NCBI RefSeq assembly: GCF_005796205.1
Contig: NZ_VAHN01000006.1
Coordinates: forward strand, 171,943-235,942
Source of the DNA: Pseudarthrobacter sp. NamE2
Lineage (GTDB): Bacteria > Actinomycetota > Actinomycetes > Actinomycetales > Micrococcaceae
Direction of reading: 5' to 3'
DNA length: 64,000 bases
Position 1 is the first letter of the stretch. The number at the start of each line of letters is the position of its first letter. The notes beneath the pieces were generated by a model. That model saw only the letters and a list, made by a program, of their open reading frames with translations. It had not been told where the DNA came from and did no database searches. Positions 9,205 through 17,936 of this stretch are shown here, piece by piece. Position numbers and translations under genes: made by a program.

Positions 9205-9615
9205 GTGGAACCAGTAACCGTTAAGGGCGGCAAAGGCACCGTGGTGCTTTCTGACGGGGTGATTCATCTTCTGTGGAATCCCAAAGTTCGAATTGAAGCT
9301 GCCGACGCCCGCGCCGCGATGGCAACCGTTAATGCCGTTGCGGCCGGAGTGGAATATCCGATGTTGGTGGACATGACTACCACCGAATCTTTGAGCCGGC
9401 AGGCACGCTCCGTTTTTACCATCCGGTGCGCCGCCTCCCGCATCGCACTGCTCGGCAGAAGCCCAGTGGACCGGATAATCGCCAACTGGTCTTTGGGTGT
9501 GCAAACCCTCCCCTGCCCCACCCGCTTCTTCAACTCCAAAACCGAAGCCGTGACATGGCTGATAAACAAAGGCGCGGCAGAAGCTGGGACAGACAGCAGG
9601 AGTGATTCCTCATGA
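9205..9615 (+). CDS. STAS-like (DUF7793-type) small protein
   Basis: 136 residues from GTG 9205, preceded by GGGGGCGG; a TTG at 9190 is the other option. It begins KGGKGTVVLSDGVIHLLW and has LVDMTTTESL and SRIALLGRSPVDR, a build seen in Micrococcaceae STAS-like proteins of unknown function. A broken paralogue lies at 42286-42644 with the same start pattern (KGKGTMELSDGV) and the same SRIAVLGSSPVDR box, which supports this start. It follows the GAF-ANTAR/Hpt pair, so a regulatory role such as partner switching is possible but unproven. Confidence 0.65.
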   Translation: MEPVTVKGGKGTVVLSDGVIHLLWNPKVRIEAADARAAMATVNAVAAGVEYPMLVDMTTTESLSRQARSVFTIRCAASRIALLGRSPVDRIIANWSLGVQTLPCPTRFFNSKTEAVTWLINKGAAEAGTDSRSDSS

Positions 9616-10130
9616 CTTGCCCCTCCCCGAACGACACAGCAGCGCATGTAGCTGCGGCGCCCTCTCGGTCGATCACGTCCCGGTAGAGGATCCTTACCGG
9701 ACACTGTTTCGTGAGCCAGCCTGGCTGTTTTCGCGTCTGGTCTTCCTACAAGATGGAACTATGCATCTTATTCGCCCACATTGTTGACTCGGTCAACCGC
9801 TACTGGGCTGACGAGGTGCAGTCTCGGCAGGTGACGGTGCCGGGGTGCGTCTGACGGTTGACTCTGCGCCAGGCAATCCGCTCATCGAAGCGTTGCTCGG
9901 TGATTTCCGCGTGATTTCCGCGTCAACTTCGCGTCGGGCACCGCCGGCGTTCACTACCAAGTAATTCCTCCGGTCATCGAGTCGGGCCCACAGAGTCCAC
10001 CCTGGACATGAAGTTGGGAAAAAACCCGAATTGGGTCCACTGGTTATATGCGGTGCGCATCGGGACCGCGACGTCAATGGTCTAGGGGCAGGTTGTGCCG
10101 TTGATGGCGTGAAGTCTGTCCGGTGGTACG
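9616..10130. other. intergenic stretch, no gene recognised
   Basis: No convincing coding region on either strand. It contains a tandem 11-base repeat (TGATTTCCGCG twice, then a degenerate third copy) at about 9901-9933. The promoter of the downstream potassium transporter genes should lie near its right end. Confidence 0.5.
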
Positions 10131-11606
10131 GTGACGCCTATGCACCTGAAGGCTTACCAGCGAAGCCCCAAACCCCGCCGCCGGAGACGGAACGCAGGCC
10201 TGGTGCTTGCCGGTTACAGCCGGTCCGTTGCAGCCTTCCAGTACCAGCAGCTGTCTACCCTGCAAAGGCTCGTCCGCCGCCTGATCCCGCGGCACCCGGC
10301 GCAGCTGATCGTTCTGGGCTTCGTGCTTGCCATCGCGGCCGGGACCGGGCTGCTGATGCTGCCGGTTGCTAGCAGCGGGGATGGCGGCGCTCCTTTGCTG
10401 GAAGCTCTGTTCACCGCGACCTCAGCGGTGTGCGTTACGGGACTGATTACCGTTGACACCCCGGTGTACTGGAGCGGGTTCGGGCAGGCCGTGATCCTGG
10501 GGCTCATCCAGGTGGGCGGCTTTGGGGTGATGTCCTTCGGCACGCTCCTGGGCGTGCTCACCGCGCGGCGCCTGGGCCTGCGCTCCAAGATGCTGGCGGC
10601 CGCTGAGACCAAAAGCCGAGGCTTCGGGGATGTCCGAAGGGTGCTGCTGGGCGTCTTCCTAATCTCTGTTTTAGTGGAGACCCTCCTGGCCGTGGTCCTG
10701 ATGCTGCGGTTCCAGCTGGGCTACGGGTACTCCCCCGGCCAGGCACTTTGGCACGGCGTCTTCCACTCCATCTCCGCCTTCAACAACGCGGGGTTCGCCC
10801 TGTACTCGGACAACCTCATGGGCTTTGTCAGCGACCCCTGGGTGTGCCTGCCGATTTCCCTCGGCGTGATTATCGGCGGGCTCGGCTTTCCCGTGCTCTT
10901 CGAACTCCGCCGCCAATACCGCCGGCCCATCTTCTGGAGCATGAACACCAAGTTGGTGCTCCTGGGCACGGTCGTCCTCCTGGCCGGCGGAACTGCCTTC
11001 TTGACGGCAGCCGAGTGGACCAACAGGGCCACCTTGGGCGGTCTGGCTCCGGGCGAGCGGATCCTGGCCGGGTATTTCCAGTCCGTGATCACCCGTACCG
11101 CGGGCTTCAACAGCATAGACATCGGCCAGATGCACCCGGTGTCCTGGATGGGCATGGACATCCTGATGTTCATCGGTGGCGGCCCCGCCGGAACCGCAGG
11201 CGGGCTGAAAATCACCACGTTCGCCGTCCTGTTCTTTATCCTTGCCACCGAGCTACGGGGCGGCACCGCGGTGAACGTCTTTGGCAAACGGCTATCCCGC
11301 GCCGTGCACCGCCAGGCCATCACCGTCGTCCTGCTGGCGATTGCCCTGATCGTGGGTTCGACCATGTTCCTGATGCTCATCACCGACTTCGGGCAGGAAC
11401 GGATCCTCTTCGAAGTGGTCTCCGCGTTCGCCACCGTGGGCCTGTCCACCGGGATCACCGCCGGGATGCCGCCGGCCGGTCAGGTGGTGCTGATCCTGCT
11501 GATGTTCATCGGCCGGCTTGGCCCGGTCACCCTTGGCACGGCCCTGGCTGTGCGCAGCCGCCCCATCATGTACGAATACCCGAAGGAAAGGCCGCTCATT
11601 GGCTAA
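10131..11606 (+). CDS. TrkH/KtrB-type potassium channel subunit
   Basis: 491-residue integral membrane protein that conducts K+ with its cytosolic partner encoded next. The four pore-loop (selectivity filter) segments are visible: TSAVCVTGL, AFNNAGFAL, TRTAGFNSI and FATVGLSTG. The key glycine is present in each, consistent with a K+ (Ktr) path. About eight to ten hydrophobic helices follow a basic N-terminus (PKPRRRRRN). The start is GTG 10131 or ATG 10140. The stop overlaps the start region of the partner gene, so the two form an operon. It fits the osmotic-stress flavour of this block. Confidence 0.93.
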   Translation: MTPMHLKAYQRSPKPRRRRRNAGLVLAGYSRSVAAFQYQQLSTLQRLVRRLIPRHPAQLIVLGFVLAIAAGTGLLMLPVASSGDGGAPLLEALFTATSAVCVTGLITVDTPVYWSGFGQAVILGLIQVGGFGVMSFGTLLGVLTARRLGLRSKMLAAAETKSRGFGDVRRVLLGVFLISVLVETLLAVVLMLRFQLGYGYSPGQALWHGVFHSISAFNNAGFALYSDNLMGFVSDPWVCLPISLGVIIGGLGFPVLFELRRQYRRPIFWSMNTKLVLLGTVVLLAGGTAFLTAAEWTNRATLGGLAPGERILAGYFQSVITRTAGFNSIDIGQMHPVSWMGMDILMFIGGGPAGTAGGLKITTFAVLFFILATELRGGTAVNVFGKRLSRAVHRQAITVVLLAIALIVGSTMFLMLITDFGQERILFEVVSAFATVGLSTGITAGMPPAGQVVLILLMFIGRLGPVTLGTALAVRSRPIMYEYPKERPLIG

Positions 11607-12291
11607 AGACATGTTCTCGCGCAGATCCGGGCGCATTGCGCAGGCCGACTCCGTCGCGGTGATCGGCCTGGGCCGGTTCGGCGGCGCGCTGGCCCTTGAG
11701 CTCGAAGAGCAGGGAACGGAGGTGCTGGGCATCGACAGCGACGAGGAAATCGTGCAGTCCTACAACGGCAGGCTGACCCACGTGGTCCGGGCCGACTCGA
11801 CCAAAGAAGAAGTACTGAGGCAGCTTTCCGTGCACGAGTTCGACCGGGTAGTAGTCGGGATTGGCACCGACCTTGAGGCCAGCATCCTCACCACCTCGAG
11901 GCTGCTCACCTTCAAGCACCCGCAAATCTGGGCAAAGGCCATCAGCGAACCCCACGCCGAAATCCTGGGCCAGCTCGGCGTCGAAAACGTCATCCGCCCC
12001 GAGCACGACATGGGCAGGCGCGTCGCACACCTGGTCCGCGGCTCCATCCTGGACTACGTGGAATTCGAGGACGACTTCGTGATGATCCGCACCCGGCCCC
12101 CGGCCGAGGCTCAGGACCGCCCGCTCGGTGTCCTGGGGCTTCGGGACCAGTACGGCATCACCATCGTAGCCGTGAAAAGGCCCGGCGGCACCTGGACACA
12201 CACCACCGCCCAGACGGTCCTGTATGACGACGACCAGATCATCGTGCAAGGACCCAAAAACCTGGCGGAGAGCTTCAGCACACTCCCATGA
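11599..12291 (+). CDS. TrkA/KtrA-type potassium uptake regulator
   Basis: 230 residues. An N-terminal RCK-N Rossmann domain (VAVIGLGRFGGALALEL, then IDSDEE) binds nucleotide and gates the adjacent channel, and a TrkA-C domain follows (about 145-228; LGVLGLRDQYGITIVAV). The start TTG 11599 overlaps the channel gene stop and has AAGGAAAG upstream; ATG 11611 is an alternative. Ligand choice (ATP/ADP or NAD(H)) cannot be settled here. Complete in length for KtrA. Confidence 0.92.
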   Translation: MAKDMFSRRSGRIAQADSVAVIGLGRFGGALALELEEQGTEVLGIDSDEEIVQSYNGRLTHVVRADSTKEEVLRQLSVHEFDRVVVGIGTDLEASILTTSRLLTFKHPQIWAKAISEPHAEILGQLGVENVIRPEHDMGRRVAHLVRGSILDYVEFEDDFVMIRTRPPAEAQDRPLGVLGLRDQYGITIVAVKRPGGTWTHTTAQTVLYDDDQIIVQGPKNLAESFSTLP

Positions 12292-12549
12292 GCTTATCCC
12301 CGGGTCTAAGAAACGGACGATTTTGCCGCGTTACCAATCGGCGCTGGAAGCGGGACTGGGCGCGGGTGCTTTTCTGTCTGGAGCACAGGCCCGGCTTCTG
12401 GCCGTTTCGCATGGAGTTCTTTGTCGGGTGGGTGGGGCCGGAGTTGCCGCAGGGCCCAAGGGAACAGGTAGTTCTTTGCCCATTGCAGGTCCCCGGTCCG
12501 GGCTTGACGCCAGCTGTTTTCGGGCAGGTCCTTGGGTTCCATCGGTTGT

Positions 12550-12810
12550 GCCGATCTCGTTAGGCAGGGTCGGCTTCGTCTCGATCGCCTCGGGGTGTAT
12601 GTACTCGAAGAGCTCGATGCGGCCGTTACCGTCTGGGGTCTGAAGCAAGGCGATGTTGGCATGGTTACCGTCGAGGCCGACGGCGGTGTCGGTCCACTCT
12701 CCACTGACCGTGTCACGTCCGAGGACGGTGAGCCCGAGGTCGGTGAAGAAGGCTATTGTCGCTTCGAGACTGCGGACCGCGATGCCGACGTTCTCGAGTT
12801 TGATGGGCAT
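12550..12810 (-). pseudogene. VOC (glyoxalase-like) protein, C-terminal half lost
   Basis: The first 87 residues form the N-terminal betaalphabetabetabeta module of a vicinal oxygen chelate protein (LENVGIAVRSLEATIAFF, then GRIELFEYIHPEA). After PNEIG, near 12550, the sequence turns into an unrelated Pro/Ala-rich frame that runs to 12331. The family needs a second module for a complete metal site, so this is a truncated copy. The segment 12292-12549 between it and the potassium regulator holds no recognisable gene. Confidence 0.7.
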
Positions 12811-13012
12811 GCGTCACACGTTACCCAAGCAGCGCCCGTAAGCCGGTCGCTCATCGTGCGCTCCAGACCGCAGATTCGACTCAAGCGAGCACCGGCAGGG
12901 CTCGTCCGGCATACCTCGCCCGAGGCGAGGGCCAGCGATGCAGGTGGGGCTAAGGGGCTTGCCACAGTATGGTGAGCGGCCGAAACGCGCGTGTACTCGG
13001 CGTCCTGAGCCG

Positions 13013-13867
13013 TCACGGGCACCCGGTCGCCCCCCCGCGGCCGGCCACGTCGAGGAGGGCACCGACGAGTTCGGGACCCAGCCCCAGTGCTGCATCGTTG
13101 TGGTCCGCCGCCGCTACCTCCACCTCGATGACGTAGTTTCCGGCGTCCCTGGCCGCCTGAGCCACGTCCCGGCTCTGCTGTGCGGGCACGATAGTGTCCG
13201 CGCTCCCGTAGACCACGGCGATCGGGATGTCCGCTCGCACTACGTTCTCGCGTACCGGGTAGTGATCGCGAAGCATCCAGCCCACCGGCACGCCGTAGGC
13301 TGCCCGGCCGACGTCGGCGAGCGAGGTAAAAGGTGAGCGCAGCAGCATCGCGGCTGGAGGGTGCTCGGTGGCGAGCTCCGTAACCACCCCGGCGCCGATG
13401 CTCTCCCCGAAATAGACAAGCGAGCCCGCCGGTACTCCTGCCGCACCTGTCAGGAACTCGCGAGCGGCGCGGACATCGCGCGCGAGACCGTCCTCGGACG
13501 GGTGCCCGGGATTCGTCGCGTAACCGCGATAGTCGAAGAGCAGCACGCCGAACCCAAGCTCGCTGATCGCTCGTCCCAGCCCTGCCCGATAAGCCCGGTT
13601 GCCGCCGTTGCCCGGTGCGACGAGCACCGTCGCGCGGCAAGCGACTGCGGCTGGCAAATACCAGGCACCGAGCTCGAGGCCGTCACTCGTCGTGAGCGTG
13701 ACTTCCTGGGCTCCGGGCAACAGCTCGGCGGCCGGGCGTGGCTGGCCGCGGTCGGGAAAATAAATGAGCGAGCGTTGGAAGAACCACGGCATGCCAACCA
13801 AGAGCCCGACGACGACGAACACGGTCACGATCGGCACGATCCTTCCCACCGTCAACCTTCTCGCCAC
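13013..13867 (-). CDS. membrane-anchored alpha/beta hydrolase
   Basis: 284 residues from GTG 13867, chosen because a membrane helix then starts almost at once (IVPIVTVFVVVGLLVG). The frame remains open to 13984, but that extension looks noncoding. Hydrolase features: LVAPGNGGNR (oxyanion region), FDYRGYATNPGHPSE, nucleophile elbow GESIGAG (Ser), acid in YGSADTIVP (Asp) and His in AADHNDA. This matches the BEM46/YqkD-like serine hydrolase group, which is outward-facing or membrane-bound. The substrate is unknown. It stands alone, with no operon partner. Confidence 0.8.
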   Translation of the reverse strand: MARRLTVGRIVPIVTVFVVVGLLVGMPWFFQRSLIYFPDRGQPRPAAELLPGAQEVTLTTSDGLELGAWYLPAAVACRATVLVAPGNGGNRAYRAGLGRAISELGFGVLLFDYRGYATNPGHPSEDGLARDVRAAREFLTGAAGVPAGSLVYFGESIGAGVVTELATEHPPAAMLLRSPFTSLADVGRAAYGVPVGWMLRDHYPVRENVVRADIPIAVVYGSADTIVPAQQSRDVAQAARDAGNYVIEVEVAAADHNDAALGLGPELVGALLDVAGRGGATGCP

Positions 13868-14009
13868 CGTCTTATGATCGCAGCGCGGTTCCCGCCGCAC
13901 ATGGCACGTGACCCACGACCTGATCACCGACCGCTGACGCACGCCGTCGAGCATGCCAAGACCAGACCGAGAATCATGATGCACTCGAGATACTTCCGAT
14001 GGCGAGGCC

Positions 14010-14053
14010 TTGGCCCTTACTTAATCCTTATCTTGGCCCTTACCTAATCCTTA
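14010..14053. repeat. two 21-bp tandem direct repeats
   Basis: Units 14010-14030 and 14033-14053 differ at one base (TTGGCCCTTACYTAATCCTTA, period 23). They lie in the 443-base gap 13868-14310 between divergent genes; the gap holds no other recognisable feature apart from the start region of the reductase gene. Confidence 0.8.
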
Positions 14054-14310
14054 AATGTTGCATCCTTCAGGTCCGAAGCGGCAAACAGCAGAGGAGCAGT
14101 GACTTCAAATGAGCCGTAAGCTTTCGACATAAGCGAACCGCAGGTTTCCGTTACAAAATCTGCCCCCTAGGGTTGCCCCGGAGCTGACCACAAGCACGGC
14201 CGCTCACTCCCCACCGTCCAGTAAGTGATTACGCTGCAAGCATCAGGGCATCTCACGGCAACAGCGGGAGCTTAACCAGTTGCCGGGTACAACTACCGAA
14301 GGGAATCGGC

Positions 14311-14916
14311 ATGCGCACCGTCATTGTTAGCAACATCGTTTCTTTGGACGGCTTTTATGCCGCCCCTAATGGCAGTCCACTCGTACTGAACATGGATGAA
14401 GCCTTTGACGAATACAACCGTGAACGAATTGAAGCCGCAGATATTGTTCTCCTGGGCCGGAACTCATTCGAGGGATTCAGCGCCTACTGGCCTAACGTGG
14501 CCAATGCCCCGGCAGACCCCGGCAACCGCGCACTCAGTGAGAACAACCGGCGAATTAGCAGCGCGTACAACTCCCTTTGCAAAGTGGTCGTCTCAGATAA
14601 CCTCAAAATCTCACCCGACAACCCATGGGCAAAAAGCACCACAGTCATCCCGAGAACGGCCACTGCTGCATGGCTCGAGGCAGCCCAGAACGAAGGTGAC
14701 CGGGACATCCTCATCTTTGCAAGCCGGATCATGTGGAACGGCTTGCTCAGCCGAGACCTGATCGACGAGCTGCATCTTATGGTGAGTCCGGCAGCGCTCG
14801 TCGAAGGCGTGCCCATCTTTGACGTCCCTGCATCGCTCAACCTGATGGATAGCCGCAGGTTCCCAAACTCGAACAATGTGCTCCTTCGTTATTCAACAAG
14901 GGGACACCTCACTTGA
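14311..14916 (+). CDS. dihydrofolate-reductase-family (RibD C-terminal-like) protein
   Basis: 201 residues, complete. The N-terminus VIVSNIVSLDGFYAA and the LLGRNSFEGF.YWP segment are typical of the RibD-C/DHFR superfamily (NADPH-dependent reductase fold). A central DILIFASRIMWNGLL segment is the nucleotide-binding turn and DELHLMVSPAALVEGVPIF the C-terminal signature. AGGGAA precedes the ATG. These stand-alone proteins are common in actinobacteria and their substrate is generally unknown. No folate or riboflavin genes are nearby. The 298 bases downstream (14917-15215) hold nothing convincing. Confidence 0.88.
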   Translation: MRTVIVSNIVSLDGFYAAPNGSPLVLNMDEAFDEYNRERIEAADIVLLGRNSFEGFSAYWPNVANAPADPGNRALSENNRRISSAYNSLCKVVVSDNLKISPDNPWAKSTTVIPRTATAAWLEAAQNEGDRDILIFASRIMWNGLLSRDLIDELHLMVSPAALVEGVPIFDVPASLNLMDSRRFPNSNNVLLRYSTRGHLT

Positions 14917-15215
14917 GTTCCGGTAGCTGGCCTACAAGTGAATTATGTACGGGCGGAACATTTTGTAGGGGACGCCCACTGTCTCATCTATGGATCCTTC
15001 ACCAAGACCGAAACGGCCTGGTTGCCAGGAGCCTTCGGAGCCCTGCATTCCAGCGTTCAGCGAACCCTTCATCGTCTCAACAATGTGTCTCCTCTGGTCG
15101 ATTCTCAATAAAAGGGAAAGTGGCCTTGGATGAGCCAAGGTAGGCGCTTTGGGGAGTATCTGATGTCACCCATTTGCCACGCTCGCACTTGCCATCTCAG
15201 CGAAGGCACCAGGGC

Positions 15216-15782
15216 CTAACTGTCCTGGCGCGCCAGAGCTCGCGTCAAGGACGAAACGCTTACGCTGAGCCGCTCAGCAGTTTCCTTCAAAGTCTTCCCT
15301 TCACTGCGCAACTGCCGGGCCGTTTCCAGTTTCCCTGGCGTCATCGAACGGGGTCGCCCTCCGAGCCGGCCCCGCGCTTTCGCTGCAGCCAGCCCGGCCT
15401 TTGTTCTTTCCGACAGCCGAGATCGTTCGTATTCGGCAAGGGAAGCGAACATGTCAAAGATGAGCTTTCCATGGGCACTGGTTGTATCCAACCAGGGTTC
15501 AGCTAGGGAACGAAAGCCTATCCCCCGCTGACCCAGCACCGTGACGATGTCAGCAAGATCGGAGGTACTACGGCCTAGTCTGGTCAGGTCCGCGACCAAC
15601 AGCACATTTCCCGGCTGCAGATAATCCAAGCAATCCTTCCACCGGGCCCTTGCCTGAGTGGCGCCGGATGCGTACTCCTGGAAGACGCGAACTGCTCCGG
15701 CTGCCACCAGCGCGTCCACCTGCGAATCGAGCGACTGACCACGAGTACTGACCCTTGCATAGCCGATTATGTTCCTGGACAC
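15216..15782 (-). CDS. serine recombinase (resolvase/invertase type)
   Basis: 188 residues, standard for small serine recombinases. Catalytic Ser12 sits in YARVST. RLGRSTSDL and YERSRLSERTKAGL supply the conserved Arg residues and the E-helix, and a C-terminal helix-turn-helix (TLKETAERLSVSVSSLTRAL) binds DNA. On plasmids such enzymes usually resolve multimers. Sequence directly upstream (15783-15840) carries inverted GTCAAAAAC / GTTTTGAC arms that may be its crossover site. It neighbours the partition region, which agrees with a maintenance role. Confidence 0.92.
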   Translation of the reverse strand: MSRNIIGYARVSTRGQSLDSQVDALVAAGAVRVFQEYASGATQARARWKDCLDYLQPGNVLLVADLTRLGRSTSDLADIVTVLGQRGIGFRSLAEPWLDTTSAHGKLIFDMFASLAEYERSRLSERTKAGLAAAKARGRLGGRPRSMTPGKLETARQLRSEGKTLKETAERLSVSVSSLTRALARQDS

Positions 15783-15840
15783 GTCAAAAACCCTCCCATC
15801 AGCCTTTTGACCGGTTTTCTTTTCGGCAACCAGTTTTGAC
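15783..15840. promoter_or_regulatory. candidate res site of the serine recombinase
   Basis: GTCAAAAAC (15783-15791) and inverted GTTTTGAC (15833-15840) flank a further TTTTGACCGG copy, just upstream of the recombinase start. Placement fits a resolvase crossover and promoter region. Spacing and subsite structure were not verified. Confidence 0.35.
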
Positions 15841-16420
15841 TAAGACTAGGAGCGCTTTTTTCAACTTTTTCGAAGGCTTGCCGACGGCAAGTCAGAAACG
15901 GTCGTTATTGGCCTCTCCGGATCCTTCTGCAACAGCTGAAGACTGCGCTCACTCCTGCCTACCCCTCCCCCACTGCGCCACTCAGCGTTGGCAGTGCCAG
16001 CGAACGACCGATTCGCGGGAAAGTCGAACGGAGGTGCGCGGGCACCATGCCAGCCCAGAGGCCGCTTCATCAGTTAGCCCGTTAACGGCCACCGTGTGGC
16101 ACCCGCCGGTACAAGGCGGCCCGCTTGAGCTTGCTGGGCTAGGAATACAGTGAATGTGGTGTTCCCAGGCCGCCCAGCAAAGAGGCTCCCTAACGGCCCC
16201 CAAGCGGCATGCGGCGTTTGGGGGTAGGGGCCAATCTCCCGCTTCCACTATCGGGCCACAGGAAGCGCACGGTTTGATCTAAGTGACATGTCTGGGTTAA
16301 ATCAGTCGCTTCCCCGCAGCCACAGCGGTCTCTGCCGCAGATAAACTACGAGTCCATGCGTAAACTGCCGCTTCCGTGTTCTCGCTATGTCATTTGCTGT
16401 ACCAAGATCATCGAGCTTCA
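15841..16420. other. intergenic stretch, no gene recognised
   Basis: Left part of the 1.2-kb gap between the recombinase and parA. No coding signal beyond short chance frames. Base composition becomes more AT-rich towards the iteron cluster on its right, as expected near a plasmid origin or centromere. Confidence 0.45.
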
Positions 16421-16597
16421 CGCCATAACACATGCCATAGGTCTTATTGGATCAGACATAAGCAGACTTGTTGCTGCGCGAGCAGTACGTCGGGCGCGGC
16501 CTCTCATACGGTGACAGGCAGGGCGACGGCCATAAGCTTTATTGCCATAACCTACGCCATAAGCCCTACTGGATAGAGGATAGGCAGCCTTGTTGCT
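16421..16597. repeat. two 55-bp imperfect direct repeats carrying paired iterons
   Basis: Copies at 16421-16475 and 16543-16597, period 122, 40 of 55 bases identical, both ending CTTGTTGCT. Each copy begins with two GCCATAA-type motifs exactly 12 bases apart (16422/16434 and 16544/16556). A further GCCATAAG lies at 16529, between the copies. The arrangement resembles a plasmid centromere (parS/parC) or an iteron origin. Confidence 0.8.
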
Positions 16598-16668
16598 AGG
16601 TAGGTAGTGTGGCATGCGCGGCCCGCGATAGGAAGGCAAGCATATCGGAACGCCACAGCCGCCATAGG
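16422..16668. promoter_or_regulatory. GCCATA(A/G) iteron cluster upstream of parA
   Basis: Six copies of GCCATA(A/G)(C/G), starting at 16422, 16434, 16529, 16544, 16556 and 16661. Two pairs are spaced 12 bases. A matching inverted pair lies downstream of the parB-like gene (18719-18738), so the motif brackets the partition operon. Likely the binding site of the parB-like protein or of the replication initiator. Confidence 0.65.
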
Positions 16669-16994
16669 AAGCTAAGTAGATAAAAAAGCCGTATCCACAA
16701 TGGGATCACGAGCGATTAAACAAGCGGGATAGACCACTAGACCGCAGATTGGCATAACCATGGGAGTCAACGCTAGGTCCACCGCGGGAATCGCTGTTGC
16801 TTCTTCCACGTCAACACACATAGGAGGGAAAGTATCGAAGCCAGTCATCTTCATAACGCGGATTACCGCCATTCCCACTGCATAGCAACAAATGCCCACT
16901 CCTATCCGTGTCACTGCCAGCATTCGTAGACGACAGCACATAGCGTTGAAGGCAGAAGAACATGCACCACATTAAGTAGGAGACTCGTCGGCCG

Positions 16995-17936
16995 ATGGCA
17001 CGATCGCTGCAAACCCCAGTACCCCCGAAACCACAGGCAACACGCGCAATTGAACGTGTCATCTCCCTAGCGAACGGCAAAGGCGGAGTCGGCAAGACGA
17101 CCACCGCAGCCAACGTTGGCGGGTACGTTGCGCTGGCAGGCTCCCGTGTGCTGCTGATTGACCTTGACCCCCAGGGCGACTTGGCCCGCGATCTCGGATA
17201 CGACAGGCAGACCGGGAGGGAATTCTTTCAGGCCCTGATCGCCGGCACGCCGCCGATGATCCTGCGCGACGTGCGGGAAAACCTCGACGTCATCCCTGGC
17301 GGCCAAGACCTCGAAGACATCCAGGGACTGATGGTGTCCCGCTCCAGCCGCTCGGACGCCGGCGACTTCGGCGACATGCTCTATTCCGTTCTGGCCCCGC
17401 TGGCGGACGATTACGACTTGATCCTGATCGACACCCCACCAGGGGAGCGGATCCTCGTAGAAGGCGCCTTCGCGATCTCCAGTGCAGTCGTTATTCCTAC
17501 GCGTTCTGATGATGCGAGCATCGACGGTGTGGAACGCGTCGCACGCCGCTTCATGGCTGTACGTGATCGGAATCCCTCCCTGCAATTGGCGGGCATCGTC
17601 CTGTTCGGTGTCGGCCCGCGTTCCATGCGTCTCGAACGAAGCGTTCGAGAGACCTTGGAAGAAATGCTCGGCACCGTCGCCCCGGTTTTCGCAACCCGCA
17701 TTAGGAACCTGGAGAGCGCAAGCGCGGACGCCCGCCGCAAAGGCCTGCTCTTTCACGAACTTGAAGGTGCCGTTACCGACGCTCAGAAAAACCGCCTGAA
17801 GGCGCTCCGGGCGGGGGAGAAGCCGGCAGAAGGCTTCTTCTCACGCAATGCGGGGGGACTCGCTGAAGAGTACGAACAGCTGACCGGCGAGATCCTCGCC
17901 CGACTCAACGAGATCGAAAGCGGGAACGAAGCATGA
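16995..17936 (+). CDS. parA: ParA-type partition ATPase
   Basis: 313 residues, P-loop ATPase of the ParA/MinD family that positions plasmid copies by ATP-dependent nucleoid binding. The deviant Walker A box is intact (NGKGGVGKTTTAAN, residues about 28-40), with LLIDLDPQGD at about 53-62 and the Walker B region YDLILIDTPPG. The N-terminus has no helix-turn-helix, as in type Ib ParA proteins. TAGGAG lies 12 bases before the ATG. The iteron cluster is directly upstream and the gene overlaps the parB-like gene by four bases (ATGA). Confidence 0.92.
   Translation: MARSLQTPVPPKPQATRAIERVISLANGKGGVGKTTTAANVGGYVALAGSRVLLIDLDPQGDLARDLGYDRQTGREFFQALIAGTPPMILRDVRENLDVIPGGQDLEDIQGLMVSRSSRSDAGDFGDMLYSVLAPLADDYDLILIDTPPGERILVEGAFAISSAVVIPTRSDDASIDGVERVARRFMAVRDRNPSLQLAGIVLFGVGPRSMRLERSVRETLEEMLGTVAPVFATRIRNLESASADARRKGLLFHELEGAVTDAQKNRLKALRAGEKPAEGFFSRNAGGLAEEYEQLTGEILARLNEIESGNEA

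Noticed and set aside
12753..13640. 295-codon - strand frame, very Arg-rich
   Set aside because: Overlaps the hydrolase in another frame; the Arg-rich, repetitive product is typical of a shadow in high-GC DNA.
14932..15138. 68-codon - strand frame downstream of the reductase
   Set aside because: No ribosome site or recognisable motif; composition like flanking noncoding DNA.
16421..16597. Possible CRISPR array
   Set aside because: Only two 55-base repeats at 73 percent identity with internal 12-base motifs; no short constant repeats with regular spacers and no cas genes.
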